In this document: one piece after another, positions 1 to 5,253 of the stretch
Position numbering within the stretch: position 1 is the stretch's first letter
Layout: each line of letters starts with the position of its first letter
Source of the DNA: Pseudoselenomonas ruminantium
Lineage (GTDB): Bacteria > Bacillota > Negativicutes > Selenomonadales > Selenomonadaceae
NCBI GenBank assembly: GCA_002448495.1
Contig: DJYL01000123.1
Coordinates: forward strand, 1-12,021
Direction of reading: 5' to 3'
Length of the DNA: 12,021 nt
Notes under the pieces: generated by a model
Told to the model about the DNA's origin: nothing
Databases searched by the model: none
Seen by the model: the letters and a program-made list of their open reading frames with translations, nothing else
Translations under genes and position numbers: made by a program

Positions 1-1
1 T

Positions 2-55
2 GGGAATTTCTATGTGCTGGGCAAGTTTGTTGAGGAAGGGAACGAGGACGCATGA
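2..55 (+). CDS. C-terminal end of an unidentified upstream protein (partial)
   Basis: An open frame enters from the left edge and reads GNFYVLGKFVEEGNEDA before a TGA at 53-55. The stop overlaps the start codon of the next gene as ATGA, the usual sign of translational coupling in an operon. Seventeen residues are too few to name the protein. The frame is supported mainly by this exact overlap and by the lack of any other reading frame through the segment. Confidence 0.55.
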   Translation, partial: GNFYVLGKFVEEGNEDA

Positions 56-1332
56 AGAAGGATATCAAGGAGCTGCTGAATTTTATCAAGGAGGCGCCTA
101 CGCCTTATCATACCGTGGCGGCGTCGGCTAAACGGCTGGCAAAGGCTGGTTTTACAGAATTGAAACTCAGTGAAGTATGGCAGTTGCAGCCCGGCGGGCG
201 GTATTTTGTGAAGGCTTTTGATTCCACCTTGTTGGCTTTTGCCTTGGGGTCGGAAGGTGGCCCACTGCGAATCGCGGCAGCGCATACGGATTTTCCGTGT
301 TTTCGTCTGAAACCGCAGCCGGAAATCACGCGGGAAGGCTATGGCGTGCTCAATGTGGAAAAATACGGCGGCATGATGCTGCGTACCTGGCTGGACAGGC
401 CGTTGGCTTTGGCGGGGAAAGCAGCGCTGCGCAGTGCCGACCCCTTTGCCCCTGAGGTGCAGCTGGTTAATTTCCAGCGTCCCCTGCTCACCATCCCCTC
501 GCTGGCCATTCATATGGATAGGGAAGTCAATGACGAGGGCAAGCTGAACGCCCAGAAAGATATGCTGCCCTTGGCAACAGTCGGTGGGGAAGAACTTACG
601 GCAGATTTTTTCCATGCCTGGCTGGCAAAGCAGTTGAAGGTTGAACAGGCGGATATTCTATCCTATGAGCTGTCGGCTTATCCTTATGAGGAAGGGAGTT
701 TGTGCGGGTTAACGGAGGAATTTGTATCCTCCCCACGGCTGGATAATCTGACTTCGGTAGTGGCCTGTCTGCAGGGGCTTATGGCTGTGGACACGGCAAA
801 AATGAGTGGTTTGCGGCTGACGGCTTTGTTTGACAATGAGGAAGTGGGCAGCCAGACCAAGCAGGGAGCAGGTTCGGCGGTGCTCTTGCAGGTGTTGGAA
901 CGGATTTATCTGGCACTGGGTAAAGGGCGGGAGGAAATGTTGGCCGATATTGCCGCAGGCTTTATGCTCTCAGTAGATGTAGCCCATGCCCTGCATCCGA
1001 ACTTCATGGATAAGTGCGACCCCAGTCATAAGCCGGTGTTGGGCGGCGGCGTGGTGCTGAAACAGGCGGCAAGCCAAAGTTACGCCGGCGACACGGAGGC
1101 CGTGGCTGTAGTACGGGGCTTATGCGAAAAAAATGCGATTCTCTGGCAGCATTTTGTCAATCGCAGCGACAGCCGGAGCGGCTCGACTTTGGGTTCCATC
1201 GCTTCGGCGCTTGTGCCTCTGCGCACCATGGACATCGGTGTGCCGCTGTTGGCCATGCACTCTGCGCGGGAACTTATGCATGGCAGCGACCAGAGTGCGC
1301 TTAATAAACTTATCAGGCAATTTCTGTCTTGA
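52..1332 (+). CDS. apeB: M18 family aminopeptidase (aspartyl aminopeptidase type)
   Basis: This is a cytosolic zinc metallopeptidase that removes N-terminal residues from peptides. Its 426 residues match the usual length of bacterial M18 enzymes. The metal-site motifs appear in family order: HTDFP at residues 78-82, DNEEVGS from residue 261 with the E263-E264 pair, SVDVAHALHPNF with D309, and MHSARE near the C-terminus with H403. The stretch GSTLGSIASALVP is the conserved M18 segment just before that last histidine. The ATG at 52 lies inside the stop codon of the preceding frame, so the gene is probably co-translated with it. No clear terminator follows; the 144 bases to the next gene are AT-rich. 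In this family the preferred substrates are often acidic N-terminal residues, but specificity cannot be read from the sequence. Confidence 0.95.
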   Translation: MKKDIKELLNFIKEAPTPYHTVAASAKRLAKAGFTELKLSEVWQLQPGGRYFVKAFDSTLLAFALGSEGGPLRIAAAHTDFPCFRLKPQPEITREGYGVLNVEKYGGMMLRTWLDRPLALAGKAALRSADPFAPEVQLVNFQRPLLTIPSLAIHMDREVNDEGKLNAQKDMLPLATVGGEELTADFFHAWLAKQLKVEQADILSYELSAYPYEEGSLCGLTEEFVSSPRLDNLTSVVACLQGLMAVDTAKMSGLRLTALFDNEEVGSQTKQGAGSAVLLQVLERIYLALGKGREEMLADIAAGFMLSVDVAHALHPNFMDKCDPSHKPVLGGGVVLKQAASQSYAGDTEAVAVVRGLCEKNAILWQHFVNRSDSRSGSTLGSIASALVPLRTMDIGVPLLAMHSARELMHGSDQSALNKLIRQFLS

Positions 1333-1401
1333 GTGCACATAAAATATAATCCAAAAACAATCAAAATCGTCAAAAAATTACTTGCTTTTTATAGAGGTTT
1401 G

Positions 1402-1409
1402 GCCGATAA
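1402..1409 (+). promoter_or_regulatory. sigma-28 (FliA/SigD)-like -10 box
   Basis: The octamer GCCGATAA is an exact match to the sigma-28 -10 consensus and lies 68 bases before the next start codon. The expected -35 TAAA about 15 bases upstream is not convincing: that stretch is T-rich (TTGCTTTT). The call therefore rests on the -10 box and on the flagellar-like composition of the gene that follows. Confidence 0.45.
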
Positions 1410-1476
1410 TGTAATTAGGAGAGTTATCTCTGTTTGAACTGATTGTTTGGTTCATGGATAAAGGAGGAAGATGAAC

Positions 1477-2136
1477 ATGGATGTCAACATGATTTCTTCT
1501 TTGTCGCAGACTTCGGCAGCGGTGAAGGCTAACTACACCAAGAGCACCACCACGACGACCAATGAAGCGACGAAGGAAACCACCACTACCAGTACCGAGG
1601 CTTTTTCGGTGGATATTTCCGCTGAAGCAAAGAAGGCTTCCACGGCGCTGGGCAAACTCACCAGTGAGCAGGTAGATGCCCTGCAGGATGGCATTAACAA
1701 GAGCTATCAGCTGATGATTAAGACCCTCACGGAGCAGAATGCGAAGTTGCAGGGGTATCTCGATGAAGGCATTGGCAAACTCAACTTTGACGGTATTCTG
1801 TTCGGCACGGACAAATTTGCCCTGCCGCCGGTAGGCACAACGCCGGAAGAAGCTGCCGAAGCCATTGGCGAGGGCGGAGCATATTCCGTGGACAGCGTAG
1901 CCACCCGTATTATGGATATGGCAACCGCTATCGCAGGCGGTGACCCGGAAAAACTCCAGCAGATGCAGGCGGCAGTTGAAGAAGGCTTCAAACAGGCCGG
2001 CCTTGTCTGGAAGGATGCCATGGGACAGGATGAAATGCCGCAGATTACGAAAGACACACAGGCTGAAATCACCAATCGCTTCAACAAGCTCTATGAGCAG
2101 ATGGGCGTTAAACAGACAGCAAAAATGGAAGAATAA
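1477..2136 (+). CDS. Thr-rich, Cys-free protein of unknown function, possibly motility-linked
   Basis: I do not recognise this protein with certainty. It has 219 residues from the ATG at 1477; an ATG two codons earlier at 1471 lies only 3 bases from the AAGGAGG (1461-1467), so 1477 is better spaced. The N-terminus has no signal peptide. A Thr/Ser-rich linker of about 25 residues (runs TTTTT and TTTT) is followed by FSVDISAEAKK, a phrase seen in several small flagellum-associated or secreted proteins. The C-terminal half is helical, with AGGDPEKLQQM, then AVEEGFKQAG and a single Trp. There is no cysteine, which is common for axial or exported flagellar proteins. The gene stands alone between a sigma-28-like -10 box and a strong terminator. 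A motility link is inference only. Confidence 0.75.
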   Translation: MDVNMISSLSQTSAAVKANYTKSTTTTTNEATKETTTTSTEAFSVDISAEAKKASTALGKLTSEQVDALQDGINKSYQLMIKTLTEQNAKLQGYLDEGIGKLNFDGILFGTDKFALPPVGTTPEEAAEAIGEGGAYSVDSVATRIMDMATAIAGGDPEKLQQMQAAVEEGFKQAGLVWKDAMGQDEMPQITKDTQAEITNRFNKLYEQMGVKQTAKMEE

Positions 2137-2147
2137 GAAAATTTTTG

Positions 2148-2180
2148 GCGGCCGCTACGGGGAAATAGCGGTCGCTTTTT
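2148..2180 (+). terminator. Rho-independent terminator after the Thr-rich protein gene
   Basis: A 10-bp stem (2148-2157 with 2166-2175, GCGGCCGCTA against TAGCGGTCGC, one G-U pair) encloses an 8-base loop. It is followed directly by TTTTT at 2176-2180. It starts 11 bases after the TAA. Confidence 0.92.
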
Positions 2181-2215
2181 ATGCGCTTTTTGCGGAAAAA
2201 TATTTACGAAAATCG

Positions 2216-2244
2216 TTTTCAATTATGCGTAGTTGTGGTATATT
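2216..2244 (+). promoter_or_regulatory. Sigma-70-type promoter for ddh
   Basis: A -35 TTTTCA (2216-2221) and a -10 TATATT (2239-2244) are separated by exactly 17 bases. The predicted start near 2251 leaves a leader of about 43 bases. The promoter sits between the preceding terminator and the dehydrogenase, consistent with a single-gene unit. Confidence 0.6.
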
Positions 2245-2293
2245 AAGGGAAGTTACTATTACTTTTCTGTTATAGATAGAAAGAAGGCAGCTT

Positions 2294-3280
2294 ATGAGTA
2301 TCCGTATCGGTATTTTAGGTTATGGTAATTTGGGCCGTGGCGTGGAATGCGCGGTAAAGGCCAATGATGATTTGGAACTAGTGGCGGTATTTACCCGCCG
2401 TGACCCCGCACTGTTGACGATAAAAACGCCCGGTGTTCCCGTGGTTAATGTCAGCGATGTAGAAGAATGGGAAGATAAAATTGATGTCATGATTCTCTGT
2501 GGCGGCAGTGCTACTGACCTGCCCGTGCAGACTCCCCATTATGCCAAACTCTTTAATGTGGTGGACAGTTTCGATACCCATGCGCGGATTCCTGAGCATT
2601 TTGCCAATGTGGACAAGGCTGCCAAGGAAACGGGGCATGTCGGCATTGTTTCCGTAGGCTGGGACCCGGGTCTGTTCTCGCTTGCCCGCGTATACAGCAA
2701 TGCCATTCTTCCAAATGGCAAGGATTATACCTTCTGGGGCCGCGGCGTATCGCAGGGACATTCCGATGCTATCCGTCGTATCGAAGGCGTAGCCGATGCC
2801 CGCCAGTACACGGTGCCAGTAGAAAAGGCGCTGGCGGCGGTTCGTGCCGGTGAAAATCCGGAACTTACCACGCGGGAAAAACATACCCGCGAGTGCTATG
2901 TGGTGCTCGAAGAAGGTGCCGATGCGGCTAAGGTTGAGCAGGAAATCAAGACCATGCCCAACTATTTTGATGAATACGACACGACGGTGCATTTCATCAG
3001 TCAGGAAGAACTGGACAAGAACCACAAAGGTCTGCCGCATGGCGGCAGCGTAATCCGCAGCGGTGTTACGGGACATGACGGGGAACACAAGCATGTAATT
3101 GAGTTTAAGCTCGACCTCGATTCCAATCCGGAATTTACGACCAGCGTGCTCGTCTGCTATGCAAGAGCCGCTTACCGTCTGGCTAAAGAAGGCGTGACGG
3201 GCTGCAAGACGGTGCTCGATATTGCACCGAGTTACCTGTCGGCTAAATCCGGTGAGGAACTGCGGGCACACTTGCTCTAA
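2294..3280 (+). CDS. ddh: meso-diaminopimelate D-dehydrogenase
   Basis: The enzyme catalyses the NADPH-dependent, reversible reductive amination of L-2-amino-6-oxopimelate (tetrahydrodipicolinate) to meso-diaminopimelate. This is the one-step branch of lysine and peptidoglycan precursor synthesis. The 328 residues match the family (about 320-330). The N-terminal Rossmann motif GYGNLGRG has its glycines at 9, 11 and 14. Family signatures follow: CGGSATDLP, VDSFDTHARIP, VGWDPGLFS (W123-D124-P125), TFWGRGVSQGHSDAIRRI and LPHGGSVI. All of these resemble the Corynebacterium glutamicum enzyme as I remember it. The Shine-Dalgarno sequence AAGAAGG lies 6 bases before the ATG. The gene has its own promoter. 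No U-rich terminator is visible on this strand after the stop; the hairpin that begins there is polarised for the opposite strand. Confidence 0.95.
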   Translation: MSIRIGILGYGNLGRGVECAVKANDDLELVAVFTRRDPALLTIKTPGVPVVNVSDVEEWEDKIDVMILCGGSATDLPVQTPHYAKLFNVVDSFDTHARIPEHFANVDKAAKETGHVGIVSVGWDPGLFSLARVYSNAILPNGKDYTFWGRGVSQGHSDAIRRIEGVADARQYTVPVEKALAAVRAGENPELTTREKHTRECYVVLEEGADAAKVEQEIKTMPNYFDEYDTTVHFISQEELDKNHKGLPHGGSVIRSGVTGHDGEHKHVIEFKLDLDSNPEFTTSVLVCYARAAYRLAKEGVTGCKTVLDIAPSYLSAKSGEELRAHLL

Positions 3281-3313
3281 AAATAAAAGCTGCTATTCCG
3301 AAAAATAGCAGCT
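3281..3313 (-). terminator. Rho-independent terminator of the small toxin-like transcript
   Basis: A perfect 10-bp stem (3288-3297 with 3304-3313, AGCTGCTATT against AATAGCAGCT) has a 6-base loop. Read on the minus strand it is followed by TTTTATTTTT, a good U-tract. On the plus strand the following bases are AAACAGAG, so it should not work well for ddh. It lies 61 bases past the stop codon of the 29-residue ORF and would end a transcript of about 200 nt. Confidence 0.85.
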
Positions 3314-3326
3314 AAACAGAGTTAAT

Positions 3327-3343
3327 GAAGGACTAAATCCTTC
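3327..3343 (-). other. Small hairpin in the 3' untranslated region of the toxin-like mRNA
   Basis: GAAGGA (3327-3332) pairs perfectly with TCCTTC (3338-3343) around a 5-base loop, between the small ORF and its terminator. Structured 3' ends are common in type I toxin messages. It may stabilise the RNA, but at only 6 bp its significance is uncertain. Confidence 0.4.
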
Positions 3344-3373
3344 CTTCGCGCAAACTTGGGTTGGTGAATTCCC

Positions 3374-3463
3374 TTATTTGCGTTTTCTGCGCTGTTCAAT
3401 CCAATTGTAGATGTAGTTAGCTACTACACCTGCCAGGACTGACATTGCAAAGGTGCTAATCAT
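3374..3463 (-). CDS. 29-residue membrane peptide, candidate type I toxin (Fst-like)
   Basis: The peptide starts MISTFAMSVLAGVVANYI and continues YNWIEQ and RRKRK. Residues 4-22 form one hydrophobic span and the last five are all basic, so it is probably a single-pass membrane peptide with a cytoplasmic basic tail. From residue 8 the pattern S-x3-G-x5-I-x2-W-I-x2-R parallels the Fst toxin pattern P-x3-G-x5-F-x2/3-W-L-x2-R as I remember it, with Ser for Pro and Ile for Phe. Translation signals are strong: AAGGGGG at 3471-3477 and an ATG 7 bases downstream. The ORF has its own promoter and intrinsic terminator. A 20-base stretch covering its start codon is repeated at the 5' end of a predicted plus-strand RNA, as expected for an antisense-controlled toxin. 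It could instead be a harmless membrane peptide or regulatory leader; toxicity is inferred. Confidence 0.75.
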   Translation of the reverse strand: MISTFAMSVLAGVVANYIYNWIEQRRKRK

Positions 3464-3469
3464 TAATTC
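3450..3469 (+). repeat. Direct repeat copy 1, over the toxin start codon
   Basis: Consensus of the two copies is AAGGTGYTAATCATTARTTC. This copy, read on the minus strand, includes the toxin ATG (3461-3463), its first codons and the spacer towards the Shine-Dalgarno sequence. It matches the copy at 3543-3562 in 18 of 20 positions. Confidence 0.9.
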
Positions 3470-3495
3470 ACCCCCTTATTGATAGAGGCAATTCA

Positions 3496-3525
3496 AGTAT
3501 AACATAGTTGACGTTAGTTTGTCGC
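3496..3525 (-). promoter_or_regulatory. Promoter of the toxin-like gene
   Basis: On the minus strand, -35 GCGACA (3525-3520) and -10 TATACT (3501-3496) are 18 bases apart. The predicted start near 3489 gives a short leader of about 26 nt with the Shine-Dalgarno sequence inside it. The boxes lie between those of the plus-strand promoter at 3508-3536, so the two polymerase sites overlap and should interfere. The -35 is weak (4 of 6). Confidence 0.6.
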
Positions 3526-3536
3526 TAGGTTATAAT
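3508..3536 (+). promoter_or_regulatory. Strong promoter of the antisense RNA and possibly the downstream operon
   Basis: TTGACG (3508-3513) and TATAAT (3531-3536) are separated by 17 bases, close to a perfect sigma-70 promoter and the best in the window. Transcription should start around 3542-3544. That is exactly where the second repeat copy begins, so the complementary stretch would be the RNA 5' end. Confidence 0.88.
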
Positions 3537-3542
3537 ACAAGT

Positions 3543-3562
3543 AAGGTGTTAATCATTAGTTC
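3543..3562 (+). repeat. Direct repeat copy 2, at the 5' end of the antisense RNA
   Basis: This copy lies 93 bases from copy 1 in the same orientation. The two differences are C to T at 3549 and A to G at 3559. In an RNA duplex with the toxin message both become G-U pairs, so pairing is kept despite the changes. Confidence 0.9.
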
Positions 3563-3599
3563 GGTCGGTCGGGGTGGTGCCCGACAATGGATTGGAACT

Positions 3600-3639
3600 A
3601 TACAACAAAGCCCGTCTTATGGATGGGCTTTTGTTGTAT
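3600..3639 (+). terminator. Terminator or attenuator hairpin between the antisense RNA and the next operon
   Basis: GCCCGTC (3610-3616) pairs with GATGGGC (3622-3628) with one G-U, loop TTATG, followed by TTTTGTTGT. The stem can be extended by ten pairs (ATACAACAAA at 3600-3609 with TTTGTTGTAT at 3630-3639), leaving one bulged T at 3629. It ends 4 bases before the AAAGGAGG of the gene at 3658. Read-through would express that gene from the same promoter. Confidence 0.75.
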
Positions 3640-3657
3640 GCGAAAGGAGGGGAGAAT

Positions 3658-4578
3658 ATGGCTGTAAAGGCACCAACTGCACCCACGCCGCCTACGCCGC
3701 CAAGCGTACCGGGCGTGACGCTGCAGGACGGGGGAACCGCGCAGGAAACGAATATTCCCCAAGACAAACAGCAGACCGGCGATGAGCAGGCCGAAGCACA
3801 GGCGCGGCAGGCTGTAGCGCGTGGGGATGGAGCTTTATCCAAAACCACTCAGGCTAAGCCGGAGAAACCGGCAAAGACAAATAAGCCTGTAGATGCCAGC
3901 GGTGGTGCGTCACAGGAAAATCAGGCAAGTTCCGTACAGGTTATCCCTGCCCAGAATGGTCTGAATGAAGAAAATCCCCGCCAGCAGGCCATGGAAGATG
4001 CCAAGGCGCAGACCCAATCGCAGACGCAGGCCGAAAGCCCCCATAATGGCTGGGAACAATTTGCCTCTCATGGTGCCGCTTTTTGGGGCGCGGTACTCGT
4101 GTTTATGAGTGTGGTGGTCTGGTTCGGCATTCGCAAAATCATGGCGCGCAAGGATGGGAAAAAAGGTGCGCTAAGCTTTGCGGATATTGACGGTGCAGCC
4201 GCACCTGTGCCGCTGCCGGAAAAAGGCGTCAAAAACAGCAGCAAATCCTTACCGCGCAAATCCTCCCGCAATCGTGAACAAGTGGAAACTTTTGCCGAAC
4301 TTCGCGGCCTGACGCCGGACGAAGTACTAGCCAAACTGGCCCATGATGAAGAAACAGCGCTGCGCCAGGAAATGCGGCAGGCGCGCGCCGAAGCTAAGGA
4401 ACGGTTGCAAAAGGCAGGACGCATCCCGGTAAACGTCAGCCCGCCCCCCCATGCGGCAAGGCAGTACCGTGAACAGCTGACCACCCAAATTCCGGAGAAA
4501 AAGGCAAAGCCTAAGCCACCGGTAAAGCCCCGCCCTGCACCGAAAGAAGACGAACAGCGTTTTGAGGTGCGGATATGA
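3658..4578 (+). CDS. Pro-rich single-pass membrane protein of unknown function
   Basis: I do not recognise a family. The ATG at 3658 is chosen because AAAGGAGGGG (3643-3652) lies 5 bases upstream; a longer frame from 3574 has no such site and would run through the terminator hairpin. The product has 306 residues. Residues 1-135 are low-complexity and rich in Pro, Gln, Ala and Thr (APTAPTPPTPPS near the start), without a signal peptide. One hydrophobic segment spans about 140-158 (AAFWGAVLVFMSVVVWFGI), followed by RKIMARKDGKK. By the positive-inside rule the C-terminal half is cytoplasmic and the long N-terminal arm would lie outside. A charged helix follows at about 218-254 (LTPDEVLAKLAHDEE onward), then a Pro/Lys-rich tail. 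The stop overlaps the ferredoxin start as ATGA, so the two are probably made together. Confidence 0.8.
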   Translation: MAVKAPTAPTPPTPPSVPGVTLQDGGTAQETNIPQDKQQTGDEQAEAQARQAVARGDGALSKTTQAKPEKPAKTNKPVDASGGASQENQASSVQVIPAQNGLNEENPRQQAMEDAKAQTQSQTQAESPHNGWEQFASHGAAFWGAVLVFMSVVVWFGIRKIMARKDGKKGALSFADIDGAAAPVPLPEKGVKNSSKSLPRKSSRNREQVETFAELRGLTPDEVLAKLAHDEETALRQEMRQARAEAKERLQKAGRIPVNVSPPPHAARQYREQLTTQIPEKKAKPKPPVKPRPAPKEDEQRFEVRI

Positions 4579-4760
4579 ACATCTATGTGGATAAAGACAA
4601 GTGTGTGGCATGTGGCATGTGCGTGGACGCCTGTCCGGCAGGATTTCACTTCGGCAGTGATGGTTTAGCCGAAGGAAATCGGGATATACCACAAGATATC
4701 GTGGATGATGTCTGGCAGACAATCGAGGACTGCCCCGTGGCGGCAATTTGTCTGAAATAA
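4575..4760 (+). CDS. Small ferredoxin, probably one [4Fe-4S] cluster
   Basis: This is a 61-residue electron carrier. C10-x2-C13-x2-C16-x3-C20-P opens the protein and D52-C53-P closes it, the layout of single-cluster ferredoxins such as Desulfovibrio gigas FdI. C10, C13, C16 and C53 are the likely ligands. C20 matches the position that forms a disulfide in D. gigas FdI, but its partner near residue 45 is absent; an extra C59 follows the last ligand. There is no second CxxCxxC set, so it is not a 2[4Fe-4S] clostridial ferredoxin. It starts inside the stop codon of the membrane-protein gene, which suggests a shared function. The redox partner is unknown. Confidence 0.9.
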   Translation: MNIYVDKDKCVACGMCVDACPAGFHFGSDGLAEGNRDIPQDIVDDVWQTIEDCPVAAICLK

Positions 4761-4789
4761 ATCATATTTTCCAAAAAAAGAAAAATATA

Positions 4790-4818
4790 TATACAACTTT
4801 ACATTTTTATGCTATAAT
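4790..4818 (+). promoter_or_regulatory. Promoter of the 79-residue protein gene
   Basis: A perfect -10 TATAAT (4813-4818) lies 17 bases after TATACA (4790-4795), a 4-of-6 -35. The predicted start near 4825 gives a leader of about 54 nt. The upstream bases are A/T tracts that may act as an UP element. Confidence 0.6.
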
Positions 4819-4878
4819 ATAGACGCAACGCAGAGAGCATGTAAATATACTCATAGGGGATTATGGGGGGTTGTTTAT

Positions 4879-5118
4879 ATGGCTATCAAGAACATAGAGA
4901 TGGACCGTCGTGACAGCGCGATTTTTCGCAAACAATTAAAACGAGGAGGTTTCCTTTCTGCAAGTTACTTGTCGGTCAATGGCTTTGATGTAACGAAATT
5001 GCGTAAACTGGCATTGGCTGGGGAGTTGGATGCTATTCGTTGCGCCATTGGCAAATCCATCCGCTGGTATTACAGGGAAAGACAAGCGGAAAACGCTCAC
5101 CTGCGTGGTTTGGCATAA
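4879..5118 (+). CDS. Small basic protein, possible excisionase/MerR-like DNA-binding fold
   Basis: The 79-residue product has no recognised family. Residues 26-70 (FLSASYLSVNGF, then DVTKLRKLALAGELDAIR, then GKSIRWYYRER) resemble in pattern the small excisionase/MerR-type winged helix, where a helix-turn-helix is followed by a G-x-L-x-A-x-R turn and a basic strand with aromatic residues. The N-terminus is charged and there is no membrane segment or signal peptide. The start has a G-rich site (GGGGGG at 4865-4870) 8 bases upstream. The gene has its own promoter and terminator, consistent with a small regulator. No integrase or phage genes are nearby, so an excisionase role is unlikely. Confidence 0.7.
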   Translation: MAIKNIEMDRRDSAIFRKQLKRGGFLSASYLSVNGFDVTKLRKLALAGELDAIRCAIGKSIRWYYRERQAENAHLRGLA

Positions 5119-5164
5119 TACTTAGGAATATTATCATCATTATGCTATTATCGATTTGTAAGTT

Positions 5165-5194
5165 GGAATCGGCGGTGCCGGTTCTATTTTTTTT
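5165..5194 (+). terminator. Rho-independent terminator after the 79-residue protein gene
   Basis: GAATCGGC (5166-5173) pairs with GCCGGTTC (5177-5184), one G-U, with a 3-base loop. It is followed by TATTTTTTTT. It isolates the small gene from the operon that follows. Confidence 0.92.
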
Positions 5195-5209
5195 GCGAAA
5201 GATACAGGA

Positions 5210-5215
5210 TATAAT
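5210..5215 (+). promoter_or_regulatory. Possible -10 box for the phosphoesterase operon
   Basis: TATAAT is a perfect -10 hexamer 39 bases before the TTG start. The expected -35 position falls in the T-run of the preceding terminator and matches poorly, so the promoter may be weak or need an activator. Confidence 0.4.
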
Positions 5216-5253
5216 GGATAAGCAGGGAAATGTAAACAATAGGAGGCGGTTTT

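Larger units (their letters stand above)
3543..3639 (+). ncRNA. Candidate antisense antitoxin RNA
   Basis: A short RNA of about 90-97 nt is predicted between the promoter at 3508-3536 and the terminator hairpin ending near 3632-3639. Its first 20 nt, AAGGUGUUAAUCAUUAGUUC, can pair without a break with the minus-strand toxin mRNA over its start codon: 18 Watson-Crick pairs and 2 G-U wobbles. A middle hairpin pairs GTCGGG (3568-3573) with CCCGAC (3580-3585), after a TCGG triple repeat. The likely role is to block ribosome loading on the toxin message. The RNA is encoded beside the toxin gene and pairs only through the repeat. The alternative reading is a plain 5' leader of the gene at 3658. Confidence 0.7.

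Noticed and set aside
1333..1470. A terminator after the aminopeptidase gene
   Set aside because: The stretch is AT-rich but I find no stem longer than 4-5 pairs followed by a T-run.
2378..3271. 297-residue open frame on the minus strand
   Set aside because: It lies wholly antisense to the clearly identified dehydrogenase; it has no family resemblance and arises from codon bias.
3561..3572. Triple TCGG tandem repeat
   Set aside because: Too short to treat as a repeat element; it contributes to the hairpin in the antisense RNA.
3574..3657. Longer N-terminus of the Pro-rich membrane protein from the ATG-like start at 3574
   Set aside because: It has no Shine-Dalgarno site and would cross the terminator hairpin, whereas the ATG at 3658 has an excellent site and begins the compositionally uniform Pro-rich part.
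4068..4649. 193-residue open frame on the minus strand
   Set aside because: It is antisense to the membrane-protein and ferredoxin genes, Ser/Arg-rich shadow composition, no ribosome binding site seen.
4575..4760. Two-cluster clostridial-type ferredoxin
   Set aside because: Only one CxxCxxCxxxCP set exists; the C-terminal end has just C53-P and C59.
4798..4818. TTTACA as the -35 partner of TATAAT before the 79-residue gene
   Set aside because: The spacing is only 9 bases; TATACA at 4790 gives the normal 17.
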